Source of the DNA: Corythucha ciliata
Lineage: Eukaryota; Arthropoda; Insecta; Hemiptera; Tingidae
DNA length: 64,000 nucleotides
Direction: 5' to 3'
Assembly (NCBI GenBank): GCA_038030265.1
Contig: CM075943.1
Span: forward strand, 32,488,001 to 32,552,000
In this document: positions 52,633-62,466 of the stretch, piece by piece
Layout of the letters: each line of letters opens with the position of its first letter
Position numbering within the stretch: the first letter of the stretch is position 1
Notes under the pieces: generated by a model
Seen by the model: the letters and a program-made list of their open reading frames with translations, nothing else
Told to the model about the DNA's origin: nothing
The model's database searches: none
Position numbers and translations under genes: made by a program

Positions 52633-53739
52633 ATGGCGCTGACCAGGAGCAACAAGTCTGACTGTGGTCACTGTTTGAGTCGATTTTCGGACTGCAGTGA
52701 ATCGGTTTTTTGCGAAGGTCCGTGTAAAAAATGGTTCCACTTATCGTGTGTTAAACTTACAGACAAAGATTACGGCATGATCCGTGAGCTGCAAAATAAA
52801 ACTAAGTGGTTTTGTGAACGCACGCCACGTGGACTTACAAAAACTGGTGAACCTTAATCACGATACTACTGATTTATTTTCTGTGATCTCTGTGACTGTC
52901 GCGGAGCTAGAAAAGGTGAGTGCCAATAATGTAGAATTGGAAAAGCGGATCGCTGGGCTATCTCAGGAAAATTGCGAAACTCGAGTTTTGTTAAAAACTT
53001 TGACAGAGAAGATGGCGGCACTCTCAAAAGACCAGGATTCTTCCTACGTTACCGACACCCAAGATCTAGGAGGAAAGGTGGGTGTGAAAACATATTTTGA
53101 CTGCGCCTCTCGAGAGACGAGCGATAATTCATTATCGAATAGTGGTGACAGGATGGATAGCCTATCGGACGAGGGGGAGGGTGGTGAAGGTGTGGCTTCA
53201 TCTTTGCCCCGATCTCGGACGCCTCTCGCCCCTCTTCCCGAGGTAAGAGAGAAGATAGGTGATGTCCAAACAGAAGATAATATGGGCCCCGTGAAGGATA
53301 GAAGGCAGCGCCGTCGTAGATTTGCAGCGGTGGGGGTAGACATTGGGACTTCGGTTCCTCACCTGAGGGCACAAGTCTCGGTCGCTCACGACGCTCCACT
53401 TCGATCTCAGACCCACGACCGGCCTTTCAAAGGAATGATTGGAGCTGGGAAAGCTACCATAGGTAACCTCAAGGCTGCACCTGAGAAGAATCGGGTAAAA
53501 AAACTGTTTGTCTCACGCTTAGACCCCGAGACAAAATCTGACGACATCCTCGAGCACTTGAAAACCCTTGGGATTAAGGATCCAAAATGAGTACAAAATT
53601 TACTTCGTACTCCTCTTTTTATATTGAGGTACCAGAAACTGAGGCTACGACTGCATGCGATCCGGTTAACTGGCCGGCCCGTTGCTACTTAAAGGACTTC
53701 GTTGGCAGACTAAGAGACGAACAAACGACTTCTGACTGA
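52633..53739 (+). pseudogene. CR1 ORF1, copy 2
   Basis: The PHD finger begins as in copy 1, with the WFCER Cys intact. One extra base near 52818 shifts the frame, so the finger and coiled coil lie in different frames (52633-52857, then 52784-53590). A 10-bp deletion between two CCAAAATG words stops the frame at 53588. After it, the frame of the ORF1 end is open to the family stop TGA at 53737-53739 (…RLRDEQTTSD). Confidence 0.85.
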
Positions 53740-53742
53740 CTA
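53737..53742 (+). promoter_or_regulatory. Candidate leaky stop TGA CTA, copy 2
   Basis: TGA at 53737-53739 is followed by CTA GAA GGC in the same frame as the endonuclease (LEGTSASTSILHQNVRGL). There is no ATG between this stop and the endonuclease; the next in-frame ATG lies about 50 codons into that domain, after its first catalytic motifs. Confidence 0.65.
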
Positions 53743-54978
53743 GAAGGCACTTCCGCATCGACAAGCATTTTGCACCAAAATGTGAGAGGACTTAAAGGAA
53801 AATACGACGAATTGAATGTCTTCTTTAATACAACAGTAACTCCGTACGATGTTTTATGCTTCACCGAGCATTTCCTAGAGGCCGGGGAGACAGAATTGTA
53901 CTCATTTGATAACTATGTCATGGGGGATTGCTACTGCCGTGAAATGAGAAAAGGCGGTGGTGCCGTCATTTACCTTCGTTCTGGTCTTGGGGTTAAGAAA
54001 TGTGAATCACTCTCTTCGATGTCAGTTGAATCTTGCCTTGAAATAGCAGCCGTTTTAATAAACGAAAAACTCTTGGTTGTTTGTATTTATAGGCCTCCAT
54101 TCGGGGATTTAAAAACTTTTATCGCGTCTTTTGAACAGCTGCTTACAAAAGTTTGTGGTTCCAAGGTACATGTTGTTATTTGTGGAGATTACAATCTTCA
54201 CTTTGAGGGGGAATCCCGTGTTGTTGTTGACTTTGTTAATCTATGTAGGTCATTTAACTTTTGTTTTTGTATAAATCAACCTACTAGGGGTGGGGCGTGT
54301 CTGGACAATGTTTTAGTGAATTTTACCGTTTTGGAGGACAATGTATTTGATTGGGGATTCTCTGATCATGCTGGTCAAGTGGTATCTGTATCTTCCCCAT
54401 CCTCTGGCGTGCCCCCCGTCACCCCTAAGTCCGAGTTTTATGTTTATAACGTGGCGAATATGAATTACTTCAGGTGGAACTTGAACAAATTTGATTGGAT
54501 CGAGGTGTTGAAGGTTCATGATCCCAACGTGGACTTTGAATGCTTTATTAGTACCCTTATGTATTTTAGGGACGCATATATCCCGAAGATTAAAGGCTGT
54601 AATCGCCATGTCAAGAATAAACCCTTAAGGTGGTTGTCACCTGAGATTAGATCACTTAAAGTTGAGGTCATGAACCTGTATGAGACATATAGGAGGAGCA
54701 ATCGCCCTGAGGACAAGGATGCGTACAAGTGCGCTCTATTCGAGTATAAAAAAGTAATAATTAATGCTCGGAAACAGTCAAATGATGAGTTCATCATGGG
54801 GTCTGATAACATTGTTAGAGCGACCTGGAAGGTAGTTAGTACCGAATGTTCAAAGGCATCAGCCCCCAGGCTTGATAATAAGAGTATAACAGCACCAGAA
54901 TTTTGTGATTTCATGGTGAAATTTGTTGAAACTGTGTCAGACAAAATAGAGAGTTGTGTCGAACAAAAGCAAATTTGA
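53740..54978 (+). pseudogene. CR1 ORF2: endonuclease and linker, copy 2
   Basis: Open frame in phase with the ORF1 end. The endonuclease is complete: HQNVRGL (Asn), CFTEHFLEAG (Glu), VVICGDYNLHF (Asp, Asn), LDNVLVN and FSDHAGQVV (SDH). The frame runs through the linker (KPLRWLSPEIRSLK) and ends at TGA 54976-54978, created by a 14-bp deletion. All endonuclease motifs are intact in this copy. Confidence 0.88.
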
Positions 54979-56487
54979 AATGAATGGTAATAGGGGAACT
55001 AATCTGATGACCTGCTTTAGACCTATTAGTGAAAACGAATGCCTACGCATTGTTAACAATTTACCGTCCTCGAAAACTACGGACATTCACGAGTTTTCGA
55101 CTGTATTCCTCAAGTCTGTGATTCACGAAATTGTAAAGCCTCTGACCTCTCTGATAAATACCTGTTTACGGGAAGGAGTGTTTCCCCCAGCTTTGAAAAT
55201 AGCAAAAGTTGTACCAATCTATAAAGGTAAAGGTGAACGAGGTGACTGCAGTAACTGGCGTCCTATATCGATCTGCTCAGTCTTCTCCAAAGTCTTGGAG
55301 AGGGCCATGTACACACAGATGTATGATTTCCTCATGGAAAATGACCTGCTGTATACGGGTCAGTACGGATTCCGAAAAGGAAGAAGTACTGCCCAAGCGG
55401 TTCTATCCTTCGTTGAAAATGTCTACCGATCCTTTGAGGAAAAGTCGTATGTTGCGGCTGCTTTTTGTGACCTATCTCGGGCTTTTGATAGTATCAGTCA
55501 CGCTCAAAGCTCTAGATCTTCTTTCAAACTTTTTGGCAAACAGGGAACAGCGTGTATTTTTTAGAAATCAATGGTCTGATGGCATAAGAGTTAAAAGTGG
55601 CGTTCCCCAAGGATCGGTCATCGGGCCTCTCCTCTTCCTAATAATGATTAACGACCTTCCCTCCTTCACCGGAGCTAAGGTCACCTTTCGCTGATGATAC
55701 GACCATAAGCCTAAATGGCCCTGAAATGGACACTCTGGTGTTGAATTTATCCCGGGAGCTCGGTGAGGTCGAGGGCTGGCTACTATGCAATGACCTTTTA
55801 CTAAATGAAGCAAAAACCAATTACTTGGTGTTTGGGCTGAGGCAATTACCTGACACGAACTGTGAACCTGTGAAGTTCTTGGGCCTGTGGTTGGACTCAA
55901 AGTTGGATTGGGGGGTTCACATTGATGAATTATGTAGACGACTAAGTAGAGTTTTGTTCGTTATTAGAAAACTTAAAGAGGTAATTTCTAAGGAATGTTT
56001 ATTGAAGGTGTACTTTGGGTTGTTCCAGTCATTGATCTCGTATGGGGTTATTTTATGGGGCAATTCCAGTTCTGCTAAGCGACCCTTTTTAATGCAAAAA
56101 AAGGCTGTGAGGATAATGAGTGGAGTCGGACCAACTGAACATTGCACTTCTTTGTTTAGAGCTCTAGGTATTATGACGTTACCATCGTTGTATGTCTTAG
56201 AAAACTTATGCCACGCCCATGGTTTGGCCCCCCAAACGGAGTTAGTAGGGCAGAAAACTGATCGGGTATTGCGTAACGAGCAAGACGTAGTGTTACCATT
56301 GTATAGATTAAGTAAAACCGCTTCTAGTCATATGTACCTGTCCTTTAAAATGTACAACTCACTGCCCTTAAATATCAGAAACCTAAGTTATAATAAGTTC
56401 CGTAGCGCAATAAAATCTAAATTGATCAATGAGGCAATATACAGTGTAGAGGACTTTGTTTCGATAAGCTTTAGTAGTGATAGATAG
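54979..56487 (+). pseudogene. CR1 ORF2: reverse transcriptase, copy 2
   Basis: Three frames joined by a 38-bp deletion (near 55506) and a 2-bp deletion (near 55687): VVPIYKGKGERGDC and CDLSRAFDSIS; then GVPQGSVIGPLLF; then the thumb (KFLGLWLDSKLDWG) to the C-terminus ...SISFSSDR, stop at 56485-56487. The 2-bp deletion falls right at the FADD box, so the catalytic motif is out of frame. Copy 1 keeps this box intact. Confidence 0.88.
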
Positions 56488-56547
56488 CTTTTTAGTGAAA
56501 ATGTTCGACTGAAATTGTGACGTACCCATGTCTTTGAGACCTCCGGG

Positions 56548-56555
56548 AAAAATAA

Positions 56556-56577
<22 letters not shown>
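56548..56577 (+). repeat. CR1 copy 2 3' tail, AAATAAATT(ATT)n
   Basis: About nine TTA/ATT units end the element, comparable to the tail of copy 1. Confidence 0.85.
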
Positions 56578-56586
<9 letters not shown>

Positions 56587-56660
56587 ATGTGGCGTATGTT
56601 GGCTTCACCCCGTTAACTTGATTTTACATCTATCGCTCCCTCCTCTCTCTTCATACCTCC

Positions 56661-57492
56661 ATGGTTTCAACAATGTAGGTCACTGCTCCTGTCTTTTCTA
56701 CAACTCTCGCCGGTAACCACAAGGTCGAGCCTGGCGAATAATTTCTTACATAAATCGCTTCATGATGATTGAAAACTCTTTTAGGCTGTGACGCGTCGTT
56801 CGCCGTTTCATCTTTTTCCAGAATGAGGTCCAATGGCGTTCGAATGTTACGACCCATTACTAACTGACTTGGAGTCTTTCCTGTGGCACAACTTGGCGTG
56901 GTATGTTGAGCCGTGATAGGGAAATATCGATAGGCGTCCCCGGTTCCGATTTCTTGAGCGCCTCTTTAGTAGTCTGTACGTAACGTTCAACTGGACCGTT
57001 ACTTTTGAGGTTGTACGGCGGTGTGAAAATGTGACGAATGTGACGAATGCCGTTTTTAGTGCAGAACATCTGGAATTGTTCGGACGTGAAATATGCACCA
57101 TTGTCCGACACGAGATTTTTTGGAATGCCGTGGGTAGCAAAAATTTGCCTCAGCTTACTTAAAATTTCTGACGTCGATGATGACGAAATTTTGGCAACTT
57201 CTAGCCATCTAGAGTATGCGTCGACAACGATTAAGAACATCATTCCTCGAAACGGTCCCATTAAATCTACATGGATTCTTTCCCATTTATTACCTTTAAT
57301 ACTCCAGTTTTGAAACCAAGGAACCGGATCTGCTTTAGACGGCGCATGTCGCGTTTCCTGGCACGTTGAGCATTTTCCGACAACTTCTTCGATGTCCGAA
57401 TCCATTCTCGGCCACCAGCAATAAGAGCGTGCCAAGCTCTTCATTCTAACAACGCCAGGATGATTTTCGTCGGGAAGCCGTTTAAAAGTCAT
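56661..57492 (-). pseudogene. int: Integrase, element F
   Basis: The zinc finger (HPGVVRMKSLARSYCWWP, CSTCQET) and DDE core: Asp in HVDLMGPFRG and VVDAYSRW, Asp in VSDNGAYF, Glu in SNGPVERYVQTT. A frameshift near 56945 leads to TTPSCATGKTPSQLVMGRN, then the C-terminal domain (WLPARVVEKTGAVTYIVETM). The frame is cut at MITE-8 and continues at 52443. Confidence 0.85.
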
Positions 57493-58616
57493 AGCTTCAC
57501 CTTACACAAGACTTTGTCGTTTTTCATTTCTCCAACTATGTCGTCGAATTTAACTGGAAAATCGATGGATTCCAGCATGTGAATGTTGGCGTATTCGTCG
57601 TTCGATTCTTCTTCGTTTGGGACAGGTAGTCGACTGAGAGCGTCTGGGGGCCCTTGATTTTTCCCCGAGCGATACACTAAGGTGAAATTATATGCACTCA
57701 AAGCTAGACACCAGCGAATGATGCGAGGAGAGGCCATGACTGGAATTGGTTTGTCTGTCCCAAAAATTCCGAGAAGCGGCTTGTGATCGCTGTAAACAAC
57801 GATGTCATGGTGTCCTGCCAAGTATCTATGCCATTTTTTGAAACAATGGACTATTGCGAGAGCCTCTTAGTCGAAATTTGAATAATTTCTCTCTGCTGTA
57901 GTATGGGTTCTAGAGCAGAACGCTATCGGCTTTTCGTGGCCGTCGACCACATGTGACAAAACGCCTCCCACGCCATGCGTTGAAGCGTCCGCCGTGAAGA
58001 CGATTGTTTTTTCTGGGTCGTAATGTACGAGGAGATCTTCAGTACAAATGAGCTTTTTCAACGAATTAAAAGCAGATATGTCTTCTTTGCCGAATATCCA
58101 AAGACGGTTTTTGTCTAATAATCTGTGAAGTGGTTCGGCGATTTCAGCTTTATTTTTTTAAAATGCTGAATAAAACGAAAGTAGACCCAAGAAATCTTGA
58201 AGTTCGGTTTTGTCTCTTGGGTACAAGGCTTCTTTAATGGCAGTTAGTTTATCTGCAGTCGGCTGAATTCACTTTTCGCTGACGATATACCCGAGAAATT
58301 CGATTTTCTTCATGAAAAATTCACATTTGTCCCTTTTTAGCTTTAGACCGTTGTTTATGAGTCTCTCAAGAACTTCCCTCAGTCGATCGTTGTGATCCTT
58401 TTCTGAAGGAACTGAAATCACGATGTTGTCCAGGAAAATTAGAACACCTGGGATGTCACCCAAAATCGATCCCATGAACTTTTGAAATTCACGAGGAGCA
58501 GAGGTAAGCCTGAAAGGTAGGCGATTCACACGAAACAAACCTCTGTGAGTGTTTACAGTGAGAATTTCCGACGATTTAGCATCCACGGGCAACTGTAAGT
58601 ACGCCTGAGCCAACTA
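57493..58616 (-). pseudogene. pol: RT (altered active site) and RNase H, element F
   Basis: All in one frame with stops at 58269-58271, about 58157 and 57867-57869. RT starts abruptly at LAQAYLQLPV; its N-terminal part is missing. The YxDD box reads FLDN, so one catalytic Asp is lost. RNase H: FTADASTHGVGG (Asp), SNFD-stop-EALAI (Glu), YSDHKPL (Asp) and PPDALSRLPV. The end frame stops at 57489-57491, overlapping the start of the integrase frame. Confidence 0.85.
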
Positions 58617-58694
58617 GAGTCAGAACCTTAGAGCGAAAATAACTCACCCTCGAGCTGGTTGACCTCGGAAAAAGTATTTTTCTTATCCGTCGAC

Positions 58695-59327
58695 TTAGAT
58701 TCGGAGCTTTGTTTTTTTTTTTTTTCGGCGTTTTCCCGAAGACGACAAACCGAAATAGTATGCCCGACTTTTTTTACAAAACAAACAACTATTCGTCTGA
58801 AACTTACAATCCGGTTTCAAGTGGCCAACTTTTCCGCAGCAAAAACACTTCTTCGTTGTTTTAGAGTTGTCCTCCGACGATTTTTTCCCTTGCCAATTAA
58901 CAGTGGCTTCGATGACAGGAAGTGGGTTGGAACGCAATCTCTTGCCCTCTTCGGACGTTGATTCTAAACTTTGGGCGATATGACAAGCTCTTTGAAAAGT
59001 CAACTCGTCTTCCGATAAAAGACGATTTTGTATTTTTTCGTCCCTTAACCCAACCACTAATTAATCCCGTAGCGCTTAATCTAAAAATGTACCGAAATTG
59101 CAGTGCCTCGCCTGATTTTTGAGACGAATTATAAAACAAGCCACCGATTCGTCCGTTCGAACGGTTTTATGAAACTGGAACCGCTCGGAAATTGTATTTC
59201 GAACAGGCGCGTGGTACGGGCGGAACCAAAGATCGGGCCGGTGGCGCCAAAACGGAGGTAGCCGCACGGAGACACTTGATATGCGTTTTGGCTCTAGAAC
59301 CGCGTCGTCATTAGCCGGTTGAGCCAT
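58695..59327 (-). pseudogene. gag: gag and nucleocapsid, element F
   Basis: ATG at 59327 (MAQPANDDAVLEPKRISSVS), 25 bp after the primer-binding site. The capsid has lost a segment after LPPFWRHRPDLWF and resumes at ISERFQFHKT...VACFIIRLKNQARHCNFG. Stops lie at 59076 and nearby. The frame 58695-59057 gives VVGLRDEKIQNRLLSE and the knuckle CFCCGKVGHLKPDC; a second knuckle (CLFCKKSR) is incomplete. Confidence 0.82.
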
Positions 59328-59351
59328 AATACGACAAGTGAAGGGGTTCGG

Positions 59352-59369
59352 CGAACGTCGGGGTCACCA
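59352..59369 (-). promoter_or_regulatory. Primer-binding site, element F
   Basis: The minus strand reads TGGTGACCCCGACGTTCG directly upstream of gag, a primer-binding site type common in animal gypsy elements. The adjoining 5' LTR end (…GAGTAAACGCAC) survives only in part before MITE-9. Confidence 0.7.
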
Positions 59370-59401
59370 GTGCGTTTACTCGAAAAACGAGACCGCGTAA
59401 G

Positions 59402-59693
59402 TCAAGGTGACTAAACTCTTCTATAGGTGCCGCAGATTTCCCCCTGTCCATCAGACGGGAGGGGTGGGGACTGACGTCACCAGCAGTCCTTTACTCCCGA
59501 TTGCTTACCCTAGAGCAGCAGAGCAAGTTAATTTTGAAATTGAAGTATTATGAATGCTCAAAAATCACAGCCCAATAACAATTAATAATGTACTGGGTCC
59601 AGCGCATAGGCGGTTGGGACTGCTCATGACGTAGGTGAAGGACAGTAATGGCCGAAGATCTGCGGCACCTATAGAAAGTTTAGTCACCTTGGC
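59402..59693. mobile_element. MITE-9, ~292 bp
   Basis: The ends are inverted copies of ~37 bp: left TCAAGGTGACTAAACTCTTC then TATAGGTGCCGCAGAT; right ATCTGCGGCACCTATAGAAA then GTTTAGTCACCTTGG. A weaker inner pair (ACGTCA...AGCAGTCC) continues the symmetry. It sits in or next to the former 5' LTR of gypsy F. Confidence 0.8.
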
Positions 59694-59764
59694 GTAAGAA
59701 TAACAATGAAAAACCGTACAACTGATGTTTTTTATGTAAAAATGTGAAGGGACGCCACATTTCA

Positions 59765-60159
59765 ATCCTTCAATCGGTTACCCCCGAATAGAAAACGCAC
59801 AAAAATCTGAATTCAAGCTTTCTCTCTGCGCCCCCGCTCATTCTCCAACATTCTCTCGACTCAACCAACGCCGGTCGACAACTTAAGTACCAATCACCGT
59901 CGCTTGTCACATTCAACACCACGCCGCTCGATACATCAAGTTCCACCACAACTCCCAACAAGTCTCGCCGAACTCACCCGGCAGGAGGCCTTGGCTTTAG
60001 GACTTGTTCTAATTGAAGTTTACCGCGGGAGCGGCAGTGAAGAAGGCAAAGTAAACGCGAAAAGGAAAAAAGTGTATTTTTAGGAAAGGCAAAAAGGGAA
60101 CGACAATAAAACAATTTTTAGAGGCAACCATATTATGTTCGATAATTAAAACTTCAACA
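59765..60159 (-). repeat. Ty1/copia 3' LTR, far end uncertain
   Basis: On the minus strand TTAAATAGAGGGAG (polypurine-like) is followed by TGTTGAAGTTTTAATTATCG, a typical copia LTR start, at 60159. The other end was not located with certainty; unassigned sequence continues to MITE-9. Confidence 0.55.
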
Positions 60160-60865
60160 CTCCCTCTATTTAATTGTCGAAGGAAGGCGTAGCCAGGGAT
60201 CCTGTAGAAATTACATTCAACGCCTTGAGAAGCTTTCAAAAACGAGGGCTGGGTAGCCCTTTTATTAGGATGTCGGCGAGTTGCTTCTCACCAGTGAAGT
60301 GATTAACTGCAAAGTCCCCGTCGGCTGCTTTTTATCGGACAAAGTGGTAGCTCACGTCAATGTGTTTGCTTTTGAAATGAAACTCGGGGTTTTTAATCAG
60401 ACGAACAGCGCTTAAATTGTCCACATTTATTACTGGTTGCTGTATATCCGTCGTTAATTCCCGAAGTACCCTTGACAACCTAATGACCTGCTTTGCCGCT
60501 TCGCTAGACGATATGTACTCAGCTTCCATTGTTGACATGGCAATGCTTTTCTGCTTTTGACTGGTCCAAGTCAATAACCCGCCTGCGTACACGCAGAGTA
60601 CGCCACTTCGCGACCGTCCAGACTTATCTGCTGCGTAGTCAGCGTCACAATACTAATTAGCTGTTTAGGCTTCTCTCTTTCGTAAGTATAAGACTGAAGT
60701 CTAACGTCCCTTTCAGATAGCGAAAGATCCTTTTAACCTTGTTCCACGAGTGTTCCGTAGGATTTTCCATATCTTGTGCCACGACTTATGTGGAAAATTA
60801 TTGTGGAGTCGCCACAGGGGATTGTCACGGCATACGCAATGTCTGGTCTTGTACCAGACTGAAAT
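60160..60865 (-). pseudogene. pol: Ty1/copia RT end and RNase H, element H
   Basis: Reading minus: RPDIAYAV (copia RT, near 60850), ENPTEHSWNKVKRIFRYLKGT, then YCDADYAADKSGRS and LTWTSQKQKSIAMSTMEAEY (RNase H with Asp and Glu), VDNLSAVRLIKNPEFHFKSKHIDVSYHFVR (HID motif), and a tail ending in LADILIKGLPSPRF. Stops at 60329-60331 and elsewhere, and two frameshifts, show decay. Everything upstream in copia (gag, integrase, most of RT) is absent. Confidence 0.88.
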
Positions 60866-60985
60866 GATTAAGACCTTTTGTAAAATAAGGCTTTATTTGA
60901 CAAAATTATGCAATCAGGGTTTTAAATGGGTTTGTAAAGAAAGGTAAACGTAAACAGTAAACATGTGGGAATATTCAATTTCACA
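60866..60985 (-). repeat. 3' LTR of element G, partial
   Basis: After the integrase stop the minus strand reads CACCAGGAGGGAAGAATGATG (split here: polypurine GGAGGGAAGAA), then TGATGTGAAATTG as a probable LTR start, AATAAAGCC as polyadenylation signal near 60895, and then copia sequence from about 60865. Confidence 0.5.
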
Positions 60986-61023
60986 TCATTCTTCCCTCCT
61001 GGTGAATCTTTCGTGACCAAGGT

Positions 61024-61860
61024 TTACTTGGTGTAGTCTGAAAGGTAAGACGGTGTCTTTCGTATCCGTGAACTTCTACGAAGAATTGGTGGAGAGAAAT
61101 CATGTCGCGGAGTGGAAGGATTTGAGCTACGATCCGATTGAGAATTCAGGCCAATGTTTTTCGGTTCATCGGAATCAGCGTTGTCGTTTTCGGAGCGTGA
61201 ATTATCGATATCTTTTTGCAATTCCATTGACGTTGTGAGAGGAGCTAGATCTCTAGTCGGTACAACCGTTACTCTTCCGTCGTGTAGTTCTACTTGGGCG
61301 TACTCTGAGTTTCCTTCAATAAGAGTAGCTTCTTCGACTATAGGATCGTTCTTTGAAGCCCTAACATGTTTCTTCAACAGAATCGGTCCCGGCGTTGATA
61401 ACCAAGACGGCGTTGATGTGCCATTTCCCGTTCTTCTGGCGAATTTAAACATACGTTCGTGGGGTGTCTCGTTTGTTGCTGTGCACAGCAGGGAGCGAAT
61501 AGAGTGAAGAGGCACACCCAGCACGTCTTCCCAGTGGGTTATTGGTAATCCAGCACTTTTCAAAGCTAGTTGAACAGATTTCCAGATGACCCCATTATAA
61601 CGTTCTGCTTGTCCGTTTCCTCTTGGGTTATACGGCGTCGTTCTACTAGACCCTATTCCTTGAGAATTTAGATATGCCTTGAATTCGAACGACATGAATG
61701 AAGACCCTTGATCTGAGTGAATGTAGGAAGGTGTTCCAAACAGATGAATTACTGACTCCAGAGCTTTTATCAAAGTGGGAGTTGTCATGTCCGGGCAAGG
61801 AATTGCTAGAGGAAACCTTGAATATTCGTCAATTATTGTTAATATGTATTTATTTCGCGA
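61024..61860 (-). pseudogene. int: Integrase, element G
   Basis: The core starts at TIIDEYSRFPLAIPC (first Asp), then IHSDQGSSFMS (second Asp) and GNGQAERYNGVIWK (Glu). The N-terminal zinc finger is missing, removed with RNase H and RT by an internal deletion. After the core come ETPHERMFKF and LHDGRVTVVPTRDLAP, then a polar Ser/Asn/Asp-rich tail and the end at 61024. The frame 61788-61024 is open for 254 codons. Confidence 0.85.
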
Positions 61861-62466
61861 TTCGAGACTACGTCTTCGAGATTTGGTAGTGGATACGCAT
61901 CCAACATGGTATACCGATTGATAGTTGTGGAATAATCAATTACCATACGACGTTTATGGTTTGAGTTCGACGTAACTAATACCTGGGCGCGCCACGGGGA
62001 GCTGCTTGGTTCGATTATATCTTCCTGCAGAAGTCGTTTTACTTCTTCCCTAATGAAAGTTAGGTCCAAAGGATTATACCTTCTTGATTTCACACTGATC
62101 GGCCGACATTCTGACGCCAAATGACCAAAAAGAGAAGCTGGCTGCACGTTTGCAACAGCCAGAGCACTGATATTTAAAGGGGACTTTGTTCCTCCGAAAG
62201 ACATTTGAAGGCTTTCGTGATTCTGGAGAATGTCGTGTCCGATTAACACATCACAGCATAAATCCCGGAGGACATACAGGTAGACTTTGTGGACAAAGTG
62301 CCCGGGTAACTGTATTGTCACAGAACATTTGTTTTCGACGGATGTTTGAAAGGAAGTTGAAGCCATTAAGATTCGTTCTTGACAACGTAGAATTTTCAAA
62401 TTCAAACTTCGAGCTAGTTGTTCACTCACAAAACTAATTGAACTACCAGTGTCGATAAGAGCATGT
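61861..62466 (-). pseudogene. pol: Protease and RT N-terminus, element G
   Basis: Reading minus from 62466: LIDTGSSISFVSEQLARSLN (active-site DTGS), then VLIGHDIL, then RT: PISVKSRRYNPLDLTFIREE, LLQEDIIEPSSSPWRAQVLV, RRMVIDYSTTINRYTMLDAYPLPNLEDVV. It stops just before the first catalytic Asp region of RT and joins the integrase core. The frame ends with a stop at 61839-61841. Confidence 0.85.

Larger units (their letters stand above)
52624..56577 (+). mobile_element. CR1-like LINE, copy 2
   Basis: 3,954 bp, same 5' first base as copy 1 (GTGAGAAAAATGGCG) and the same tail AAATAAATT(ATT)n. Apparent identity to copy 1 is very high outside indels, so both are fairly young. Left flank ACTACCAAG and right flank TTACCAATG share TACCAA, a possible short target duplication. 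Damage: +1 base in the PHD finger, and deletions of 10 bp (53589), 14 bp (54972), 38 bp (55506) and 2 bp (55687). Confidence 0.92.
52458..56660. mobile_element. MITE-8 (~245 bp) in gypsy F, containing CR1 copy 2
   Basis: The ends are inverted: left GGAGGAAGGAAAAGAGAGG then AGGGAGC; right GCTCCCTCCTCTCTCTTC then ATACCTCC. They extend inwards with lower identity (CACCC...CCAAT(A/G)TGGCG). The flanks ATCGTTTCAACCAT (52444-52457) and ATGGTTTCAACAAT (56661-56674) match in 12 of 14 bases and abut the ends, so they look like a target duplication. Removing the element rejoins the integrase frame. CR1 copy 2 sits between 52624 and 56577. Confidence 0.75.
52047..59369 (-). mobile_element. Ty3/gypsy element F, split by MITE-8 and CR1 copy 2
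   Basis: Minus-strand element: primer-binding site (59352-59369), gag, NC, part of RT, RNase H and integrase down to 56675, then the insertion 52458-56660, then the integrase C-terminus and pol end (52443-52047), then the LTR at 51991. Protease and the N-terminal part of RT are deleted near 58617-58690. Many stops and frameshifts are present. Confidence 0.8.
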
